Shown piece after piece: positions 16,099 through 25,418 of a DNA stretch of 64,000 bases. The translations under genes were made by a program, and so were the position numbers. This stretch comes from Bacillota bacterium. Its GTDB lineage: Bacteria; Bacillota; UBA4882; UBA8346. The DNA lies in the NCBI GenBank assembly GCA_023400055.1, contig JAEXFN010000038.1, forward strand, positions 124,001-188,000. Reading direction: 5' to 3'. The notes under the pieces are model-generated. The model was not told where the DNA came from, did not search any database, and saw only the letters and a list, made by a program, of their open reading frames with translations. Every line of letters begins with the position of its first letter. Positions within the stretch are counted from its first letter, which is position 1.

Positions 16099-16535
16099 TG
16101 CTTATAACCTCCCAAGAAAATAAAACTTTTCTATCATGTTTAATCTTAAAAATTTAAACTTATAAATCTTATTAATTTAAGAAGAGGAATTCACTCCAAT
16201 CGCCTTTCGTTATTGAAGAATCGAGATGCCTCACCTCTATCGGAAAATCCATGGATAGTCAGTCTAAGGGACCAACGTCTTTTTAATCCTCGATCTATAT
16301 TTCAAAGTTGGAAAGATCCATTTTTTAAATTTTCCCCGTACATTTCCCGTAATCTGAACGTTCTCAAGAAACTCTATATTAAAAATTTTAATCAATGGAA
16401 GGATATCTGACATTAATGTTGAATAGTTAACGTCAATAATACGTTAACGTTCACGTAATCGCTAACGTAAACGGTAACGAAATAACTAGAATAGTGCAAA
16501 AATATCAATTAAATGTAACTAAGTCGAGGTAATCA
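16099..16535. other. AT-rich upstream region of the LacI gene
   Basis: No gene is supported here. The last 110 bp carry several ACGT-centred motifs (listed separately) and sequence that could hold a promoter. The first 300 bp are AT-rich without recognised signals. Confidence 0.5.
16426..16479. promoter_or_regulatory. Cluster of LacI-type operator motifs
   Basis: GTTAACGT (from 16426), the perfect palindrome ACGTTAACGT (16441-16450), CGCTAACGT and CGGTAACG follow one another within 55 bp, 57-110 bp before the LacI start. The spacing suggests a multi-site autoregulatory operator for the regulator encoded downstream. The same core with flanking TTCA also occurs at 2122-2131. Confidence 0.55.
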
Positions 16536-17564
16536 ATGAATATAACAATGAAAGAAATAGCGGAATTAGCTGGAGTATCTGTAAATACTGTATCGAGAGC
16601 CTTGAATGGAAAATCTGAAATTAATGAGCAAACCAGCGAACGGATTAAAAAAATAGCGAAGGAGCTAAACTACACTCCAAATAGCATTGCGGCTTCGCTC
16701 GCCTCAAAGAAAACTAAAATCATTGGCTTAATAACCTCAGATATTTGCGATCCATTTCATGCTCAACAAGCCCGGGGGGTTGAGGATGTTGCCAAAAAAA
16801 ACGGCTATTCTGTTATTCTTTTAAATACGGATGAGTTTCCCGCGGCAGAGTTAGAGGCAATTAATACATTGCGCAGCATCCGAGTTGCCGGCATCATTCT
16901 GACTTCAGTCTTTCCGGGAACTCAACATATCGAAGTGTTAAAGAACCAGCAGGTTCCACTAGTGCTGCTTAATCGCAAATTGTCAGAGATTGATACGGAT
17001 TATGTAATTAATGATAATTTCAAAGGGTCATATGAAGCAACCAGTCATTTGATTCGGTTGGGTCATAAGCGTATCGCCATTCTTTTAGGACCTTCGAGGA
17101 TTACCAGTGTTAGTGATCGTTATGCGGGATATATTAAAGCCATGAAGGAAGCAAATTTAGAAATTTTAGATGAATTAATTATTTATTCCGAGAATTTGAA
17201 GCCGGAGTCCGGGGAACTATTGACGGACCGTTTATTATCGTGCGATCCTCGCCCCACAGCTATCTTTGCTTATTGTGATACTTTGGCTTTCGGAGCGTAC
17301 TCCGCGATTCGGAAAAGAGGATTGTCAATTCCGAAGGATATCGCGGTGGTTGGATATGATGACATTCCCTTCGCATCTGTTTTTGAAATACCGTTGACTA
17401 CTGTTGCTCAACCGGCCTATGAAATGGGAGCGTCCGCCTGCAAAATTATCCTAGATAGAATTAAGATGAGGAGTGGCAGGGCTGAAAGTTTTAACAAAAC
17501 TAGACAAATCGTATTCGAGCCGCACCTGGTGATCCGAAAATCCTGCGGTTACTACCAAAACTAA
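16536..17564 (+). CDS. LacI-family regulator
   Basis: The 342-residue protein has a standard HTH (MKEIAELAGVSVNTVSRALN, residues 5-24), hinge (SIAASLASKKTKIIGLITSD) and effector domain ending in VVGYDDIPFASVFEIPLTTV. It opens a same-strand set with a cupin, a CUT1 sugar transporter, a NagB-type enzyme and an AEC permease, and probably represses it in the absence of the sugar. ACGTTAACGT-type palindromes lie just upstream. The ribosome binding site (TCGAGGTAATCA) is moderate. Codon usage looks more AT-rich than in the sugar modules further right. Confidence 0.93.
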   Translation: MNITMKEIAELAGVSVNTVSRALNGKSEINEQTSERIKKIAKELNYTPNSIAASLASKKTKIIGLITSDICDPFHAQQARGVEDVAKKNGYSVILLNTDEFPAAELEAINTLRSIRVAGIILTSVFPGTQHIEVLKNQQVPLVLLNRKLSEIDTDYVINDNFKGSYEATSHLIRLGHKRIAILLGPSRITSVSDRYAGYIKAMKEANLEILDELIIYSENLKPESGELLTDRLLSCDPRPTAIFAYCDTLAFGAYSAIRKRGLSIPKDIAVVGYDDIPFASVFEIPLTTVAQPAYEMGASACKIILDRIKMRSGRAESFNKTRQIVFEPHLVIRKSCGYYQN

Positions 17565-17610
17565 GTTGTGGAAGATAGCTTGACACAGAAAATGCTAAGG
17601 AGGAGTAAGA

Positions 17611-17955
17611 ATGAAACACTTTCCGGAGTTTATTCGCAATGAAAAAAACAAGGTTCCGGAAGCGCCGGAGGGAATGGAAGGCTTTGTGTTCGACGGGGCG
17701 GATGGCTCGCAGGTGGTCCTCTGGGAAAATGTTTCAGGAGGATCGGTGCCGCTCCATTCCCATGATTATTGGGAGTATTGCTATGTTGTCGAAGGAAGTT
17801 ATGAGGGAATCGTGGCTGGAAAGCCGATAACGCTGGGTCCGGGGGACGAGTGTATAATACCGCCGGGGGTGCCCCATGAAGGAAAACATAGCGCTAACTA
17901 TCGCGCCATTGACATTTTCGGCGGTCAACGGATTCAACGCACTTTGCAAAAGTAA
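17611..17955 (+). CDS. Small cupin-domain protein
   Basis: This 114-residue single-domain cupin has the metal-binding motif region PLHSHDYWEYCYVVEGSYEG (His, His, Glu ligands) and the second cupin motif PGDECIIPPGVPHEGKH. Such proteins may be sugar isomerases, ligand sensors or small oxidases; the sequence does not decide. AAGGAGGAGT is a strong ribosome binding site. The gene sits between a LacI regulator and the sugar-binding protein gene, so a role in handling the transported sugar is the natural inference. Confidence 0.85.
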   Translation: MKHFPEFIRNEKNKVPEAPEGMEGFVFDGADGSQVVLWENVSGGSVPLHSHDYWEYCYVVEGSYEGIVAGKPITLGPGDECIIPPGVPHEGKHSANYRAIDIFGGQRIQRTLQK

Positions 17956-18048
17956 TGAAGTCTGTCAAAGCAGTTTCGGATATTTGTGAACGGGGAGGTG
18001 ATCTGAGTATCCTGCCAATGCAATTTAAAAAATAAGGAGGATCGTCGA

Positions 18049-19341
18049 ATGAAACGGAAATTAGTTTTTGTCAATTTAGTGCTGGCTTTATTGGTTTTCG
18101 TAAGCTTACCAGTTTTGGCAAATACCACAATTAACGTTTGGACCGGATTCCCCGAACTTGAACCATTTTATAAATGGGCCGGAAATGAATTCACCAAAAC
18201 ACACCCCGGGGTGAACATTCAAGTCTTGAGCACCAGTCTTCGAGAGTTTGAGCAGAAGCTGACGGCTTCCATTCCGACCGGAACGGGCCCGGAAGTATTC
18301 GATGTCGGCCCTTATATTGCCATTAAGTTGATTGACGCCGGGCTTCTTCCGGCGAATCCCAAGGATATTGACAGCTATCTAAAAAGTGGGGCGTGGAGCA
18401 AATTCTCGGTTCAATATGTAACCATTAAGGGGAAGACTTATGGTGTTCCGCTGATGAATGGAAGCCGCGCCGCTTTGTTTTATAACAAAAAGATGTTCAA
18501 AGAGGCCGGTCTTAATCCGAGCAAACCGCCACAAACTCTGGATGAACTGATGCAAGCCGCTCGGAAACTGACCAAGTACGATAACACGGGTAAGATCGTT
18601 CGGAGTGGATTGAGCCTGCGGATTTCCGGTGGCGGCAGCGGGCTGACCGAGAAATTCCGGTTTATCCTACATAACGCGGGTGGCGATCTGATTGTTCCAA
18701 CCAAGGACGGCAAATGGAGAAACGGGCTTGACAATAAAGCGGGGCAGGATGCCTTAAAATTTTACATGGATGCGCTTTATAAGTACAAAATAGACGACCC
18801 GCAAGTAAAGCACGACTCCGACGCTTTCGTGACCGAAAGTACAGCGATGTTTTTACGGGAAAGTTGGGTTATTGGTGAAGTGAAATCCAAGAATCCTAAC
18901 CTGGATTACGGGGTAGCCCCGATGCCGCGCGGCAAGCGAGCGGATACTTTAGCGCAACCTTGGTCGGTTTATATGTCGAACGAGGGCGCCAAATCGAAGG
19001 ATGTTCGGGATTTTCTCAAATTCCTCACCAGCGAACAGGCGGCACCCAAATTGATTGAACTTTCCGGGTGGATTCCGGAACGAAACTTCAATTCTCAGGC
19101 ATTGGTCAAAGAAGTTCCCCAGTACGAAATATTCGTTAATCCTCCAAAATCGATCGGCTTTTACGCCGATCCCGTGATTCCCGCTTTTGATGAGATCCAA
19201 ACGAAAGTCGCTGATAAACTGGTTGAGGATTTCCTCGATAGAAAGCTGGCTGACAACCCCGATGGCATAAAAAAGGCGGTTCATGATATCGCTGAACTGG
19301 TAGACACGATCTTAAAACGTTATAATGCTTATGGTCGCTAA
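18049..19341 (+). CDS. CUT1 ABC transporter sugar-binding protein
   Basis: The 430-residue protein starts with a signal peptide (MKRKLVFVNLVLALL, cleavage near VLA-NT) and continues as a family 1 extracellular solute-binding protein (TINVWTGFPELEPFYKWAG, NEFTKTHPGVNIQVL, GVPLMNGSRAALFYNKK). There is no lipobox cysteine, so it is predicted to be soluble in a periplasm. It delivers an oligosaccharide or amino sugar to the two permeases encoded next. A 14-bp perfect hairpin separates it from the first permease gene. No ATPase gene is linked. AAGGAGGATCGTCG precedes the ATG. Confidence 0.93.
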   Translation: MKRKLVFVNLVLALLVFVSLPVLANTTINVWTGFPELEPFYKWAGNEFTKTHPGVNIQVLSTSLREFEQKLTASIPTGTGPEVFDVGPYIAIKLIDAGLLPANPKDIDSYLKSGAWSKFSVQYVTIKGKTYGVPLMNGSRAALFYNKKMFKEAGLNPSKPPQTLDELMQAARKLTKYDNTGKIVRSGLSLRISGGGSGLTEKFRFILHNAGGDLIVPTKDGKWRNGLDNKAGQDALKFYMDALYKYKIDDPQVKHDSDAFVTESTAMFLRESWVIGEVKSKNPNLDYGVAPMPRGKRADTLAQPWSVYMSNEGAKSKDVRDFLKFLTSEQAAPKLIELSGWIPERNFNSQALVKEVPQYEIFVNPPKSIGFYADPVIPAFDEIQTKVADKLVEDFLDRKLADNPDGIKKAVHDIAELVDTILKRYNAYGR

Positions 19342-19355
19342 GTCCTAAAATTTTG

Positions 19356-19389
19356 ATCCGTCTTCCTGGCTAAAACCAGGAAGACGGAT
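19356..19389 (+). promoter_or_regulatory. Intercistronic hairpin after the binding-protein gene
   Basis: ATCCGTCTTCCTGG (19356-19369) is perfectly complementary to CCAGGAAGACGGAT (19376-19389), loop CTAAAA. There is no T-run, so read-through into the permease genes is expected. Such stems protect the 3' end of the binding-protein message and raise its level over the permeases. Confidence 0.7.
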
Positions 19390-19444
19390 GAAGTCCCAGC
19401 CCCAATAGAACGTTATCACTCTTCGGGAAAGAAAGGTGTATCGT

Positions 19445-20350
19445 ATGGGACTCGCCAGCTTTAGAGCACATTCATCGATGGAACGCTCAAAATTGGTCTT
19501 TTGCTTTTTAATGCTCTTTCCGATCATGGTATTATTTTTGGTATTACGAATTTTTCCGATTGCCAGAACTTTTTGGATGAGTTTTTTCGATTGGAAGTTA
19601 ATCGGTAATGACAAGCCGTTTATCGGCATCCTCAATTATCAAGGCTTGATGGCGGACGATCAGTTTTGGGTTTCCATCAGCAATACTTTTTTATATGCCG
19701 GAGCCAGTGTGGTTTTATGTCTGTTGATCTCCCTCCCCATTGCATTGACGTTGGCCAAGCGGATGAAATGGACCGGTTTCTATCAAGCGGTTTATTTTTT
19801 ACCCTTTATCACACCCATGGTTCCCATGTCGGTCGCTTGGAAATGGATTTATGATCCGCAGTACGGAATCCTGAATTACATTTTGTCGTTTGTCGGGGTC
19901 AAGCCGGTCGGTTGGTTAATCTATCCGGATATTGCGCTTTGGGCGTTAATCCTGATGAATGTATGGAAAAATCTCGGCTATAACATTGTCCTATTATTGG
20001 TAGGATTAAAGAACATCCCGACGGTTTACTATGAAGCGGCCAGCATTGACGGGGCCCATGGCTGGAGTCGTTTTTATAACATTACTCTTCCTTTGTTAAA
20101 ACCCATGCTCTTATACGTACTGGTTACGTCAACCATCAATGCTTTTAATGTTTTTACTCAAGTGTATGTGATGACGTTGGGATCTCAGGCGGCGCCTAGC
20201 AGAGCGGTTCGGGTTTTGCTGTTCGATATCTACGAAAACGGATTTCGTTATTTCCGGCTCGGTTATGCCTCGGCCGAAGCGGTAATTTTAACACTGATTG
20301 TTATTGCCCTGACCGCGGTACAGTTTAAATTTGTAAAGTCGGAAGAGTAA
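19445..20350 (+). CDS. CUT1 sugar ABC transporter permease
   Basis: The 301-residue protein has six membrane segments and the EAA loop (YYEAASIDGAHGWSRFYNIT) that docks on the ATPase. The MalF-like features (ARTFWMSFFDW near the N-terminus, VMTLGSQAAPS.A in the last loop) place it as the first of a permease pair. The ATG at 19445 is preferred to GTG 19436, which lies inside the AAAGGTG ribosome binding site. It pairs with the next gene. Confidence 0.92.
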   Translation: MGLASFRAHSSMERSKLVFCFLMLFPIMVLFLVLRIFPIARTFWMSFFDWKLIGNDKPFIGILNYQGLMADDQFWVSISNTFLYAGASVVLCLLISLPIALTLAKRMKWTGFYQAVYFLPFITPMVPMSVAWKWIYDPQYGILNYILSFVGVKPVGWLIYPDIALWALILMNVWKNLGYNIVLLLVGLKNIPTVYYEAASIDGAHGWSRFYNITLPLLKPMLLYVLVTSTINAFNVFTQVYVMTLGSQAAPSRAVRVLLFDIYENGFRYFRLGYASAEAVILTLIVIALTAVQFKFVKSEE

Positions 20351-20367
20351 AGGGAGGGGGTATCGCA

Positions 20368-21216
20368 ATGAAAAAAGTTTCACAAATCAGTTATTTATCA
20401 GCATTCCTGACCTCCGTTAAACATTTGGGATTGCTGGTGGGCTCTTTTTTTATGGTCATCCCTTTCTTATGGATGTTTTCAACCTCCTTTAAACCGGAGG
20501 TAGAAGTTCTTGCCTGGCCGCCCAATTTGCTGCCGCAGGTTCCAACTTATTTAAATTATGTGAAATTGTTCACTCAGGCGCCGTTTTTCCGTTTCTTTAT
20601 GAACAGCGCTTTTATTTCACTGACTTCCACGGTGGTCATTCTGCTGACCTCTTTGATGGGCGGTTTCATTTTCGGTAAATATGATTTTCCAGGCAAGGGC
20701 ATATTGTTTTCCGCGCTCATGGTAACGGCAATTGTACCCTTTGAAAGTTATATGATTCCATTGTATGAGGATATGGTCCATTGGCATTGGGTGAATACCT
20801 ATCAAGGGATCATTGTCCCGTATCTGATCATGAGCTTCGGCATATTTCTGTTCCGGCAACATATCCGATCCACGATTTCTGATGAATTGATGGACGCGGC
20901 CAGGATCGACGGCTGTTCGGAATGGCAGATCTTTACGAAAGTGGTGGCCCCTTTATGCAAGTCATCGGGGGGAGCGTTGGGAATTTTTGCGTTTACGCAA
21001 GCTTGGATCGCTTTTATGTGGCCTTTATTGATCGCCAATACCAGGGAATTGTTCAATTTGGAACTGGGATTGACAATGTTTCAATTCAAATTCAGCACCA
21101 ATTACAGTTTATTGATGGCGGGTTCAGTGATTTCAGTGTTGCCGATGATCATTATTTTTGTTTTATTACGGCGTCAGATTATTGAAAGTATTGCCTTAAC
21201 CGGATTAAAAAGTTAA
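20368..21216 (+). CDS. CUT1 sugar ABC transporter permease
   Basis: This 282-residue MalG-like permease has six membrane segments, the N-terminal signature FLWMFSTSFKPEVEVLAWPP, and an EAA-type loop (LMDAARIDGCSEWQIFTKVV). AGGGAGGGGG lies 17 bp after the preceding stop, just before the ATG. With the upstream permease it forms the membrane channel for the sugar bound by the 18049 product; the ATPase must come from elsewhere. Confidence 0.92.
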   Translation: MKKVSQISYLSAFLTSVKHLGLLVGSFFMVIPFLWMFSTSFKPEVEVLAWPPNLLPQVPTYLNYVKLFTQAPFFRFFMNSAFISLTSTVVILLTSLMGGFIFGKYDFPGKGILFSALMVTAIVPFESYMIPLYEDMVHWHWVNTYQGIIVPYLIMSFGIFLFRQHIRSTISDELMDAARIDGCSEWQIFTKVVAPLCKSSGGALGIFAFTQAWIAFMWPLLIANTRELFNLELGLTMFQFKFSTNYSLLMAGSVISVLPMIIIFVLLRRQIIESIALTGLKS

Positions 21217-21255
21217 TCGTCCGTTGCAAATATCAATAAAAGCTAAGGAGAAGCA

Positions 21256-22041
21256 ATGATGGAAAAGGCGCAGAGGGAATTCAAAAGTTTTAAAGTCGAT
21301 CATCTGGAAGTGAATATTTATTCCAACCGTTCGGAACTCGGGCAAAACGCGGGGCTGCGGGTGGCCGAAAAACTTAAAGAGCTTTTAGCCGTGCAAGAAT
21401 CGGTAGCGATGGTCTTTGCGGCGGCATCATCGCAAAATGAATTCTTGGATACCTTAAGCTCGGTTCCGGGCATTGATTGGCCGAGAGTCGTCGCCTTCCA
21501 TATGGACGAATATATCGGTTTGCCGGAAAAGCATCCTCAGTTATTTGCGAATTATTTGCGGAGTCGCATCATGGATAAAGTCCGACCCGGCCGGGTATTC
21601 TTTTTAAACAGCAACCCGGAATCTCCCCTTGCCGAAGTGGAGCGTTATTCAAAATTGCTTAAAGAACATCCCTTGGATATTTCCTGCCTGGGAATCGGCG
21701 AAAATGGCCATATTGCTTTCAATGATCCCGAATTCGCGGATTTTAACGATCCGGCCGATGTGAAAGTCGTGGCACCGAATCAAATCAGCCGGATGCAACA
21801 GGTTCATGATGGCTGCTTCAAAGGCTTGGCAGATGTTCCGACCAAGGCCTTCACCCTGACGATACCCGTTCTGACGGGTGCCAAATGGGTTTTTGGCGCG
21901 GTGCCCGGTTCGACTAAAAAAGATGCCGTGCAACAAACGCTGGCGGGTCCGATTGCCACGACCTGTCCGGCTTCCATTCTACGAAAACATGCCCATGCGG
22001 TGCTATTCTTGGATAAGGATTCTGCCGCCGAGTTGGAATAA
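21256..22041 (+). CDS. Glucosamine-6-phosphate deaminase-like enzyme (NagB family)
   Basis: The 261-residue protein has the NagB fold signatures: AAASSQNEFLDTL (substrate phosphate region), VVAFHMDEYIGLP (catalytic Asp), LGIGENGHIAFNDP (catalytic Asp/His region) and FTLTIPVLTGAKWVFGAVPG. NagB-type enzymes isomerise and deaminate glucosamine 6-phosphate to fructose 6-phosphate; family members also act on other hexosamine or ketose phosphates, and the clade cannot be fixed by eye. It follows the transporter genes with AAGGAG before ATG, which suggests that the imported sugar contains an amino sugar. Confidence 0.88.
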   Translation: MMEKAQREFKSFKVDHLEVNIYSNRSELGQNAGLRVAEKLKELLAVQESVAMVFAAASSQNEFLDTLSSVPGIDWPRVVAFHMDEYIGLPEKHPQLFANYLRSRIMDKVRPGRVFFLNSNPESPLAEVERYSKLLKEHPLDISCLGIGENGHIAFNDPEFADFNDPADVKVVAPNQISRMQQVHDGCFKGLADVPTKAFTLTIPVLTGAKWVFGAVPGSTKKDAVQQTLAGPIATTCPASILRKHAHAVLFLDKDSAAELE

Positions 22042-22089
22042 GGCCTTCGGATAACCGGCTTGAACGATTTTGAAATGGGAGTAGCAGAA

Positions 22090-23010
22090 GTGTTTTTGGG
22101 AAACTCATTCATCATCCGGATTTTGACCATTTTTTCGTTATTGTTGTTTGGAGTGGCAGCCAGAAAGTTCAATATCATAAAAGAAGACGCCAAGCTTTCA
22201 TTGGCCAATATCATCATTTACATCACCCTTCCTCCTTTGGTTTTTGTTTCGATCAGCACCGAGATGAATTTGGAAAAGTTGCTGCAAGGAATGTTATTGC
22301 CCTTAATATTCCTGGCGCTGGCGCTGGTCGGGTTGGCGGTGGCTTTGGGATACGCCCATGGGACGCCACTCCCCGCCGTGCGGCGCGGTACGTTTCTAGT
22401 TCTTTGCATCATGCCCAATACCGCGTTTATCGGATTTCCGGTCGTTTTCGCGCTGCTCGGCCAAGCAGGTTTGGCCCATGCCATTTTGTTCGATTTCGGC
22501 TCCACCATCGCCTTTTTTTCCTTGGCGGTAATGTTATTAACCAGCGATCACAGCGCGCATTATGATTTTAAAACGTTGTTAAACCCGCCGATTATCGCGG
22601 TCATCCTGGGGATCTTGGCTTTATTGCTGAAGATTGAAATAGCGAGGCCAATCCTGGAACCTTTCAAGATCATGGGAAGCGCCACCACACCGCTGGCAAT
22701 GCTTTATACGGGATATGTTTTGGGCGGTTTAAAGTTCAAACCGGGCTTGCTGAACTGGGATCTGGGCATGGTCTGCCTTTTAAAGCTTTTAATCTTTCCG
22801 ATGGCGGCGATTGTTTTAACAAAATGGCTCCATTTTTCGCCAGTGGTTGAAAGCGTGATTATCATCGAATCGGCGATGCCGTGTATGGCGAGCACACCCA
22901 TTTTAATCCAGAAATACGGCGGAGATGAGGAGTTCGCCGCGGTGGCGGTCTTAGTGACCACCGTTTTAAGCGCTGTAACGATTCCCATTATATTAAAAAT
23001 CGTGGCTTAA
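22090..23010 (+). CDS. AEC-family transporter (auxin efflux carrier-like permease)
   Basis: The about 306-residue protein has around ten hydrophobic helices and conserved AEC features (LLLFGVAARKFNIIK, LPPLVFVSIST, TPLAMLYTGYVLGG, IIESAMPCMASTPIL). The family moves organic acids and other small anions; the substrate here is unknown. The frame opens at TTG 22060, but GTG at 22090 stands eight bases after GGGAG and directly before the first helix, so it is chosen; ATG 22075 is a possible alternative. It follows the NagB-type gene closely and may export or import a product of that pathway. Confidence 0.85.
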   Translation: MFLGNSFIIRILTIFSLLLFGVAARKFNIIKEDAKLSLANIIIYITLPPLVFVSISTEMNLEKLLQGMLLPLIFLALALVGLAVALGYAHGTPLPAVRRGTFLVLCIMPNTAFIGFPVVFALLGQAGLAHAILFDFGSTIAFFSLAVMLLTSDHSAHYDFKTLLNPPIIAVILGILALLLKIEIARPILEPFKIMGSATTPLAMLYTGYVLGGLKFKPGLLNWDLGMVCLLKLLIFPMAAIVLTKWLHFSPVVESVIIIESAMPCMASTPILIQKYGGDEEFAAVAVLVTTVLSAVTIPIILKIVA

Positions 23011-23166
23011 ATCTAACCATTGCCAAAGCCGTTCCGAACCGAAAACCGGTTCGGGATGGCCTTTACGCTTCATTCCCAAATTAAATCGGCGGGCTCCTAC
23101 CGATCCCCAATCGACAATCCATTCCGGAATTCGATCGCAAATTTTTACCTTGAATTTAAGGTTGTG

Positions 23167-23367
23167 ATGCGGATGCTAACCGGTAAAGATACTATTGGTT
23201 TGAAAATACTTCAGGAACAAATTGAGATCGTCCGCAACCGGATGCAACAATTGCGGAATGAGAAAGGTCATACCGATACCGAGGTTTTAAACGCCAGCAT
23301 CGAACTGGATTGTTTAATGAATGAATATCACCGAAGGATCGGGTGGTTTTATTATCCGAGGAGATGA
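23167..23367 (+). CDS. Spo0E-like aspartyl-phosphate phosphatase
   Basis: This 66-residue protein matches the Spo0E family: a helical hairpin with EQIEIVRNRMQQL and the motif SIELDCLMNEYHR, in which the S.ELD.L..Y core contacts phosphorylated Spo0A or Spo0F. It would delay sporulation by removing phosphate from the phosphorelay. The frame is open from 23020, but only the part from ATG 23167 (after AAGG) is family-like; the longer N-terminus is not. The presence of the gene implies a Spo0A-type sporulation pathway. Its last codons are repeated almost exactly at 36551-36578. Confidence 0.85.
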   Translation: MRMLTGKDTIGLKILQEQIEIVRNRMQQLRNEKGHTDTEVLNASIELDCLMNEYHRRIGWFYYPRR

Positions 23368-23375
23368 TCTTAGAA

Positions 23376-23774
23376 TAACCCAAGTAGAAGTTTGAAGAGT
23401 GAAGTTTGAAGAGTGAAGTTTGAAGTTTGAAAATTAGTCGCGGCTTGGGCCGTTTCCAGGCGGGTTCCGCCGCCGCCGTTTCGGAGAGCTCACAATATGG
23501 GTTCTCTTATATAATATAATCGTTTTGTGGATAAGTGATCGCTTTGAGTCGCTCAACAAGCTCATTTTGTGGATAAGTGAGCTCTTTTTGTTAATGAAAG
23601 AACTCTTTTTGTGAATAAATAAGCTCTTTCAGTCACTCAAAGAGCTCATTTTGTGGATAAAAGAGCTCTTTTTGTGAATAAATGAGCTCATTTTGTGAAT
23701 AAGTGATCTATTCCTGTGGATAAACGGGATCGTTCAACGAAGTTAACGATTTCGGTTGTGGATAAGTCGAGGGA
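23376..23774 (+). repeat. Dispersed element C: leader plus twelve 21-bp units with DnaA-like boxes
   Basis: The leader (23376-23522) matches that of element B (AAGTTTGAAGAG repeats, GTTTCCAGGCGGGTTCCGCC, AATATGGGTTCTCTTATATAA). Units run from 23523 without a phase break; units 11 and 12 (23733-23774) have diverged but unit 12 again carries TGTGGATAA exactly in phase. Consensus boxes begin at 23526, 23568, 23610, 23652, 23673, 23694, 23715 and 23757, all in the same orientation. Most unit junctions read GAGCTC. The element lies 532 bp before the CRISPR array. Confidence 0.9.
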
Positions 23775-24306
23775 GGGCGAGCTAAACCGCATAAAAGGCA
23801 GGGTTCAAAAACTTGATTGCTGCGGCTTCGCTAGCCACTATCCGCGGGGCGGGAATCGCTTCGCTGAAGAAACAAAATCGATATGGATTTCGTACTTTCA
23901 ATTCGAAATCCGGTGATACAATGGTAGCATTAGAAGACAGCGATCCGCTGTTTCCGGAGTTTTTGTCAGACTGCCCGGCCTTCGGCCGGGTCTCTTTCGA
24001 TGCAGTAGATGCCGGATATATTATAAATTTAGAAGAAGTATCCGTTTAATTGGGAGGAAAAATTGAAAAGGGCTGGAAAAAATATAGAGGTAGTATATGG
24101 ATAGGGGATACTCGAAGGGAGGCGGGCGAGATAGTTTAGCGCGAACCCCAAGTGCACATGATTTTCCTAGGAGGTTCGCGGCAGTTGATATTCCTGGATT
24201 TTCGACATGGATGTCATGTTTAGCGTCAAAAGAAGGTCCGCCTCAAAGAACCTTCGCGGAAGCGAGGGCGCAGAGCCAATCGTGACAAGCATTTTTTGGC
24301 AGTACT
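23775..24306. other. Region between element C and the CRISPR array
   Basis: No gene is convincing; short frames such as 23813-24049 show no family features. A GC-rich hairpin CCCGGCC-TTC-GGCCGGG (23974-23990) followed by TCTCTTTC could end a transcript. The last 180 bp are the CRISPR leader, described separately. Confidence 0.55.
24130..24306 (+). promoter_or_regulatory. CRISPR leader
   Basis: CGCGAACC (24140-24147) and GGTTCGCG (24173-24180) bracket CCAAGTGCACATGATTTTCC, a layout that I recognise from type I-C leaders, where it stands within about 200 bp of the first repeat and marks the leader end used for transcription and spacer acquisition. The AT-poor end reaches the first repeat at 24307. 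Confidence 0.75.
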
Positions 24307-25396
24307 GTCGCTCCTCGCACGGGAGCGTGGATTGAAACTAAACTGAGAATCATTTTTATATAATAAATTTAGGGTCGCTCCTCGCACGGGAGCGTGGATT
24401 GAAACCGCGATGAATTGGTCGAGATCATTGCAACCGGAGGTCGCTCCTCGCACGGGAGCGTGGATTGAAACAAACGTCAGTAAGAATACACAATCCGAAA
24501 AAGAGTCGCTCCTCGCACGGGAGCGTGGATTGAAACACCTCTTCTTCAATACCTAAAATCTGAGCGATTTGTCGCTCCTCGCACGGGAGCGTGGATTGAA
24601 ACTTCCGTAGCACGATCGCGTCGATATTCGAATTCGTCGCTCCTCGCACGGGAGCGTGGATTGAAACTTGCCAATCAGCTAAGACAATCCAGCAACCAAA
24701 AGGTCGCTCCTCGCACGGGAGCGTGGATTGAAACAAGCCTAACCATGGCCCTCTGGCCGGACCCGTCGTCGCTCCTCGCACGGGAGCGTGGATTGAAACT
24801 GATGAAAATAGAACATGTTTTATCTTAGCTCTTGTCGCTCCTCGCACGGGAGCGTGGATTGAAACCAGCGCCGGTGGCTGTTGTAACGGCTGGACTTGCG
24901 TCGCTCCTCGCACGGGAGCGTGGATTGAAACAACTACTTTATCAAGGACCGTATCCAGGGAGCCATCGTCGCTCCTCGCACGGGAGCGTGGATTGAAACT
25001 GATATACCTTGCTATTCGCTCTCCTTTAACGATGTCGCTCCTCGCACGGGAGCGTGGATTGAAACGAATTTGCAGTTAGTGAGGCGGCAATTTGTCTGGA
25101 GTCGCTCCTCGCACGGGAGCGTGGATTGAAACAACCAACCGCACCTATTGAACAAACTCCGGTCGCTGTCGCTCCTCGCACGGGAGCGTGGATTGAAACT
25201 GGGCTGGAGATGATCCGGGAGAGAATTTGCATCGTCGCTCCTCGCACGGGAGCGTGGATTGAAACCCGCCTATGCCTTTCTCAGCGTCGGTTTCCGCGCG
25301 TCGCTCCTTGCACGGGAGCGTGGATTGAAACTCGGGCGGCTGGCAAACCGATCAAAACGAGGACGTCGCTCCTCGCACGGGAGCGTGGATTGAAAC
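24307..25396 (+). CRISPR. CRISPR array, 17 repeats and 16 spacers, type I-C-like repeat
   Basis: The 32-bp repeat begins GTCGCTCCTCGCACGGG and ends AGCGTGGATTGAAAC, the type I-C style. Repeats start at 24307, 24374, 24440, 24505, 24571, 24636, 24703, 24768, 24834, 24900, 24968, 25034, 25101, 25168, 25234, 25300 and 25365. Spacers are 33-36 bp and all differ. Sixteen repeats are identical; the one at 25300 has CTCCTTGC instead of CTCCTCGC, as expected for drift at the leader-distal end. The leader on the left and ATTGAAAC on the right agree on plus-strand transcription. No cas genes are present in the window. Confidence 0.98.
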
Positions 25397-25418
25397 GTTT
25401 CCCGGTAATTTGACAACC

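Noticed and set aside
16213..16410. 65-residue frame upstream of the LacI gene
   Set aside because: AT-driven composition and no ribosome binding site.
23376..23774. Chromosomal replication origin
   Set aside because: DnaA-like boxes are present, but no dnaA, dnaN, rpmH or gidA genes lie nearby and similar arrays occur at three separate places.
23813..24049. 78-residue frame between element C and the CRISPR leader
   Set aside because: It spans a GC-rich hairpin and shows no family features; considered as a cas remnant but nothing matches Cas proteins.
24226..25413. Several frames across the CRISPR array encoding repeated SIHAPVRGAT-like peptides
   Set aside because: These are translations of the CRISPR repeat.
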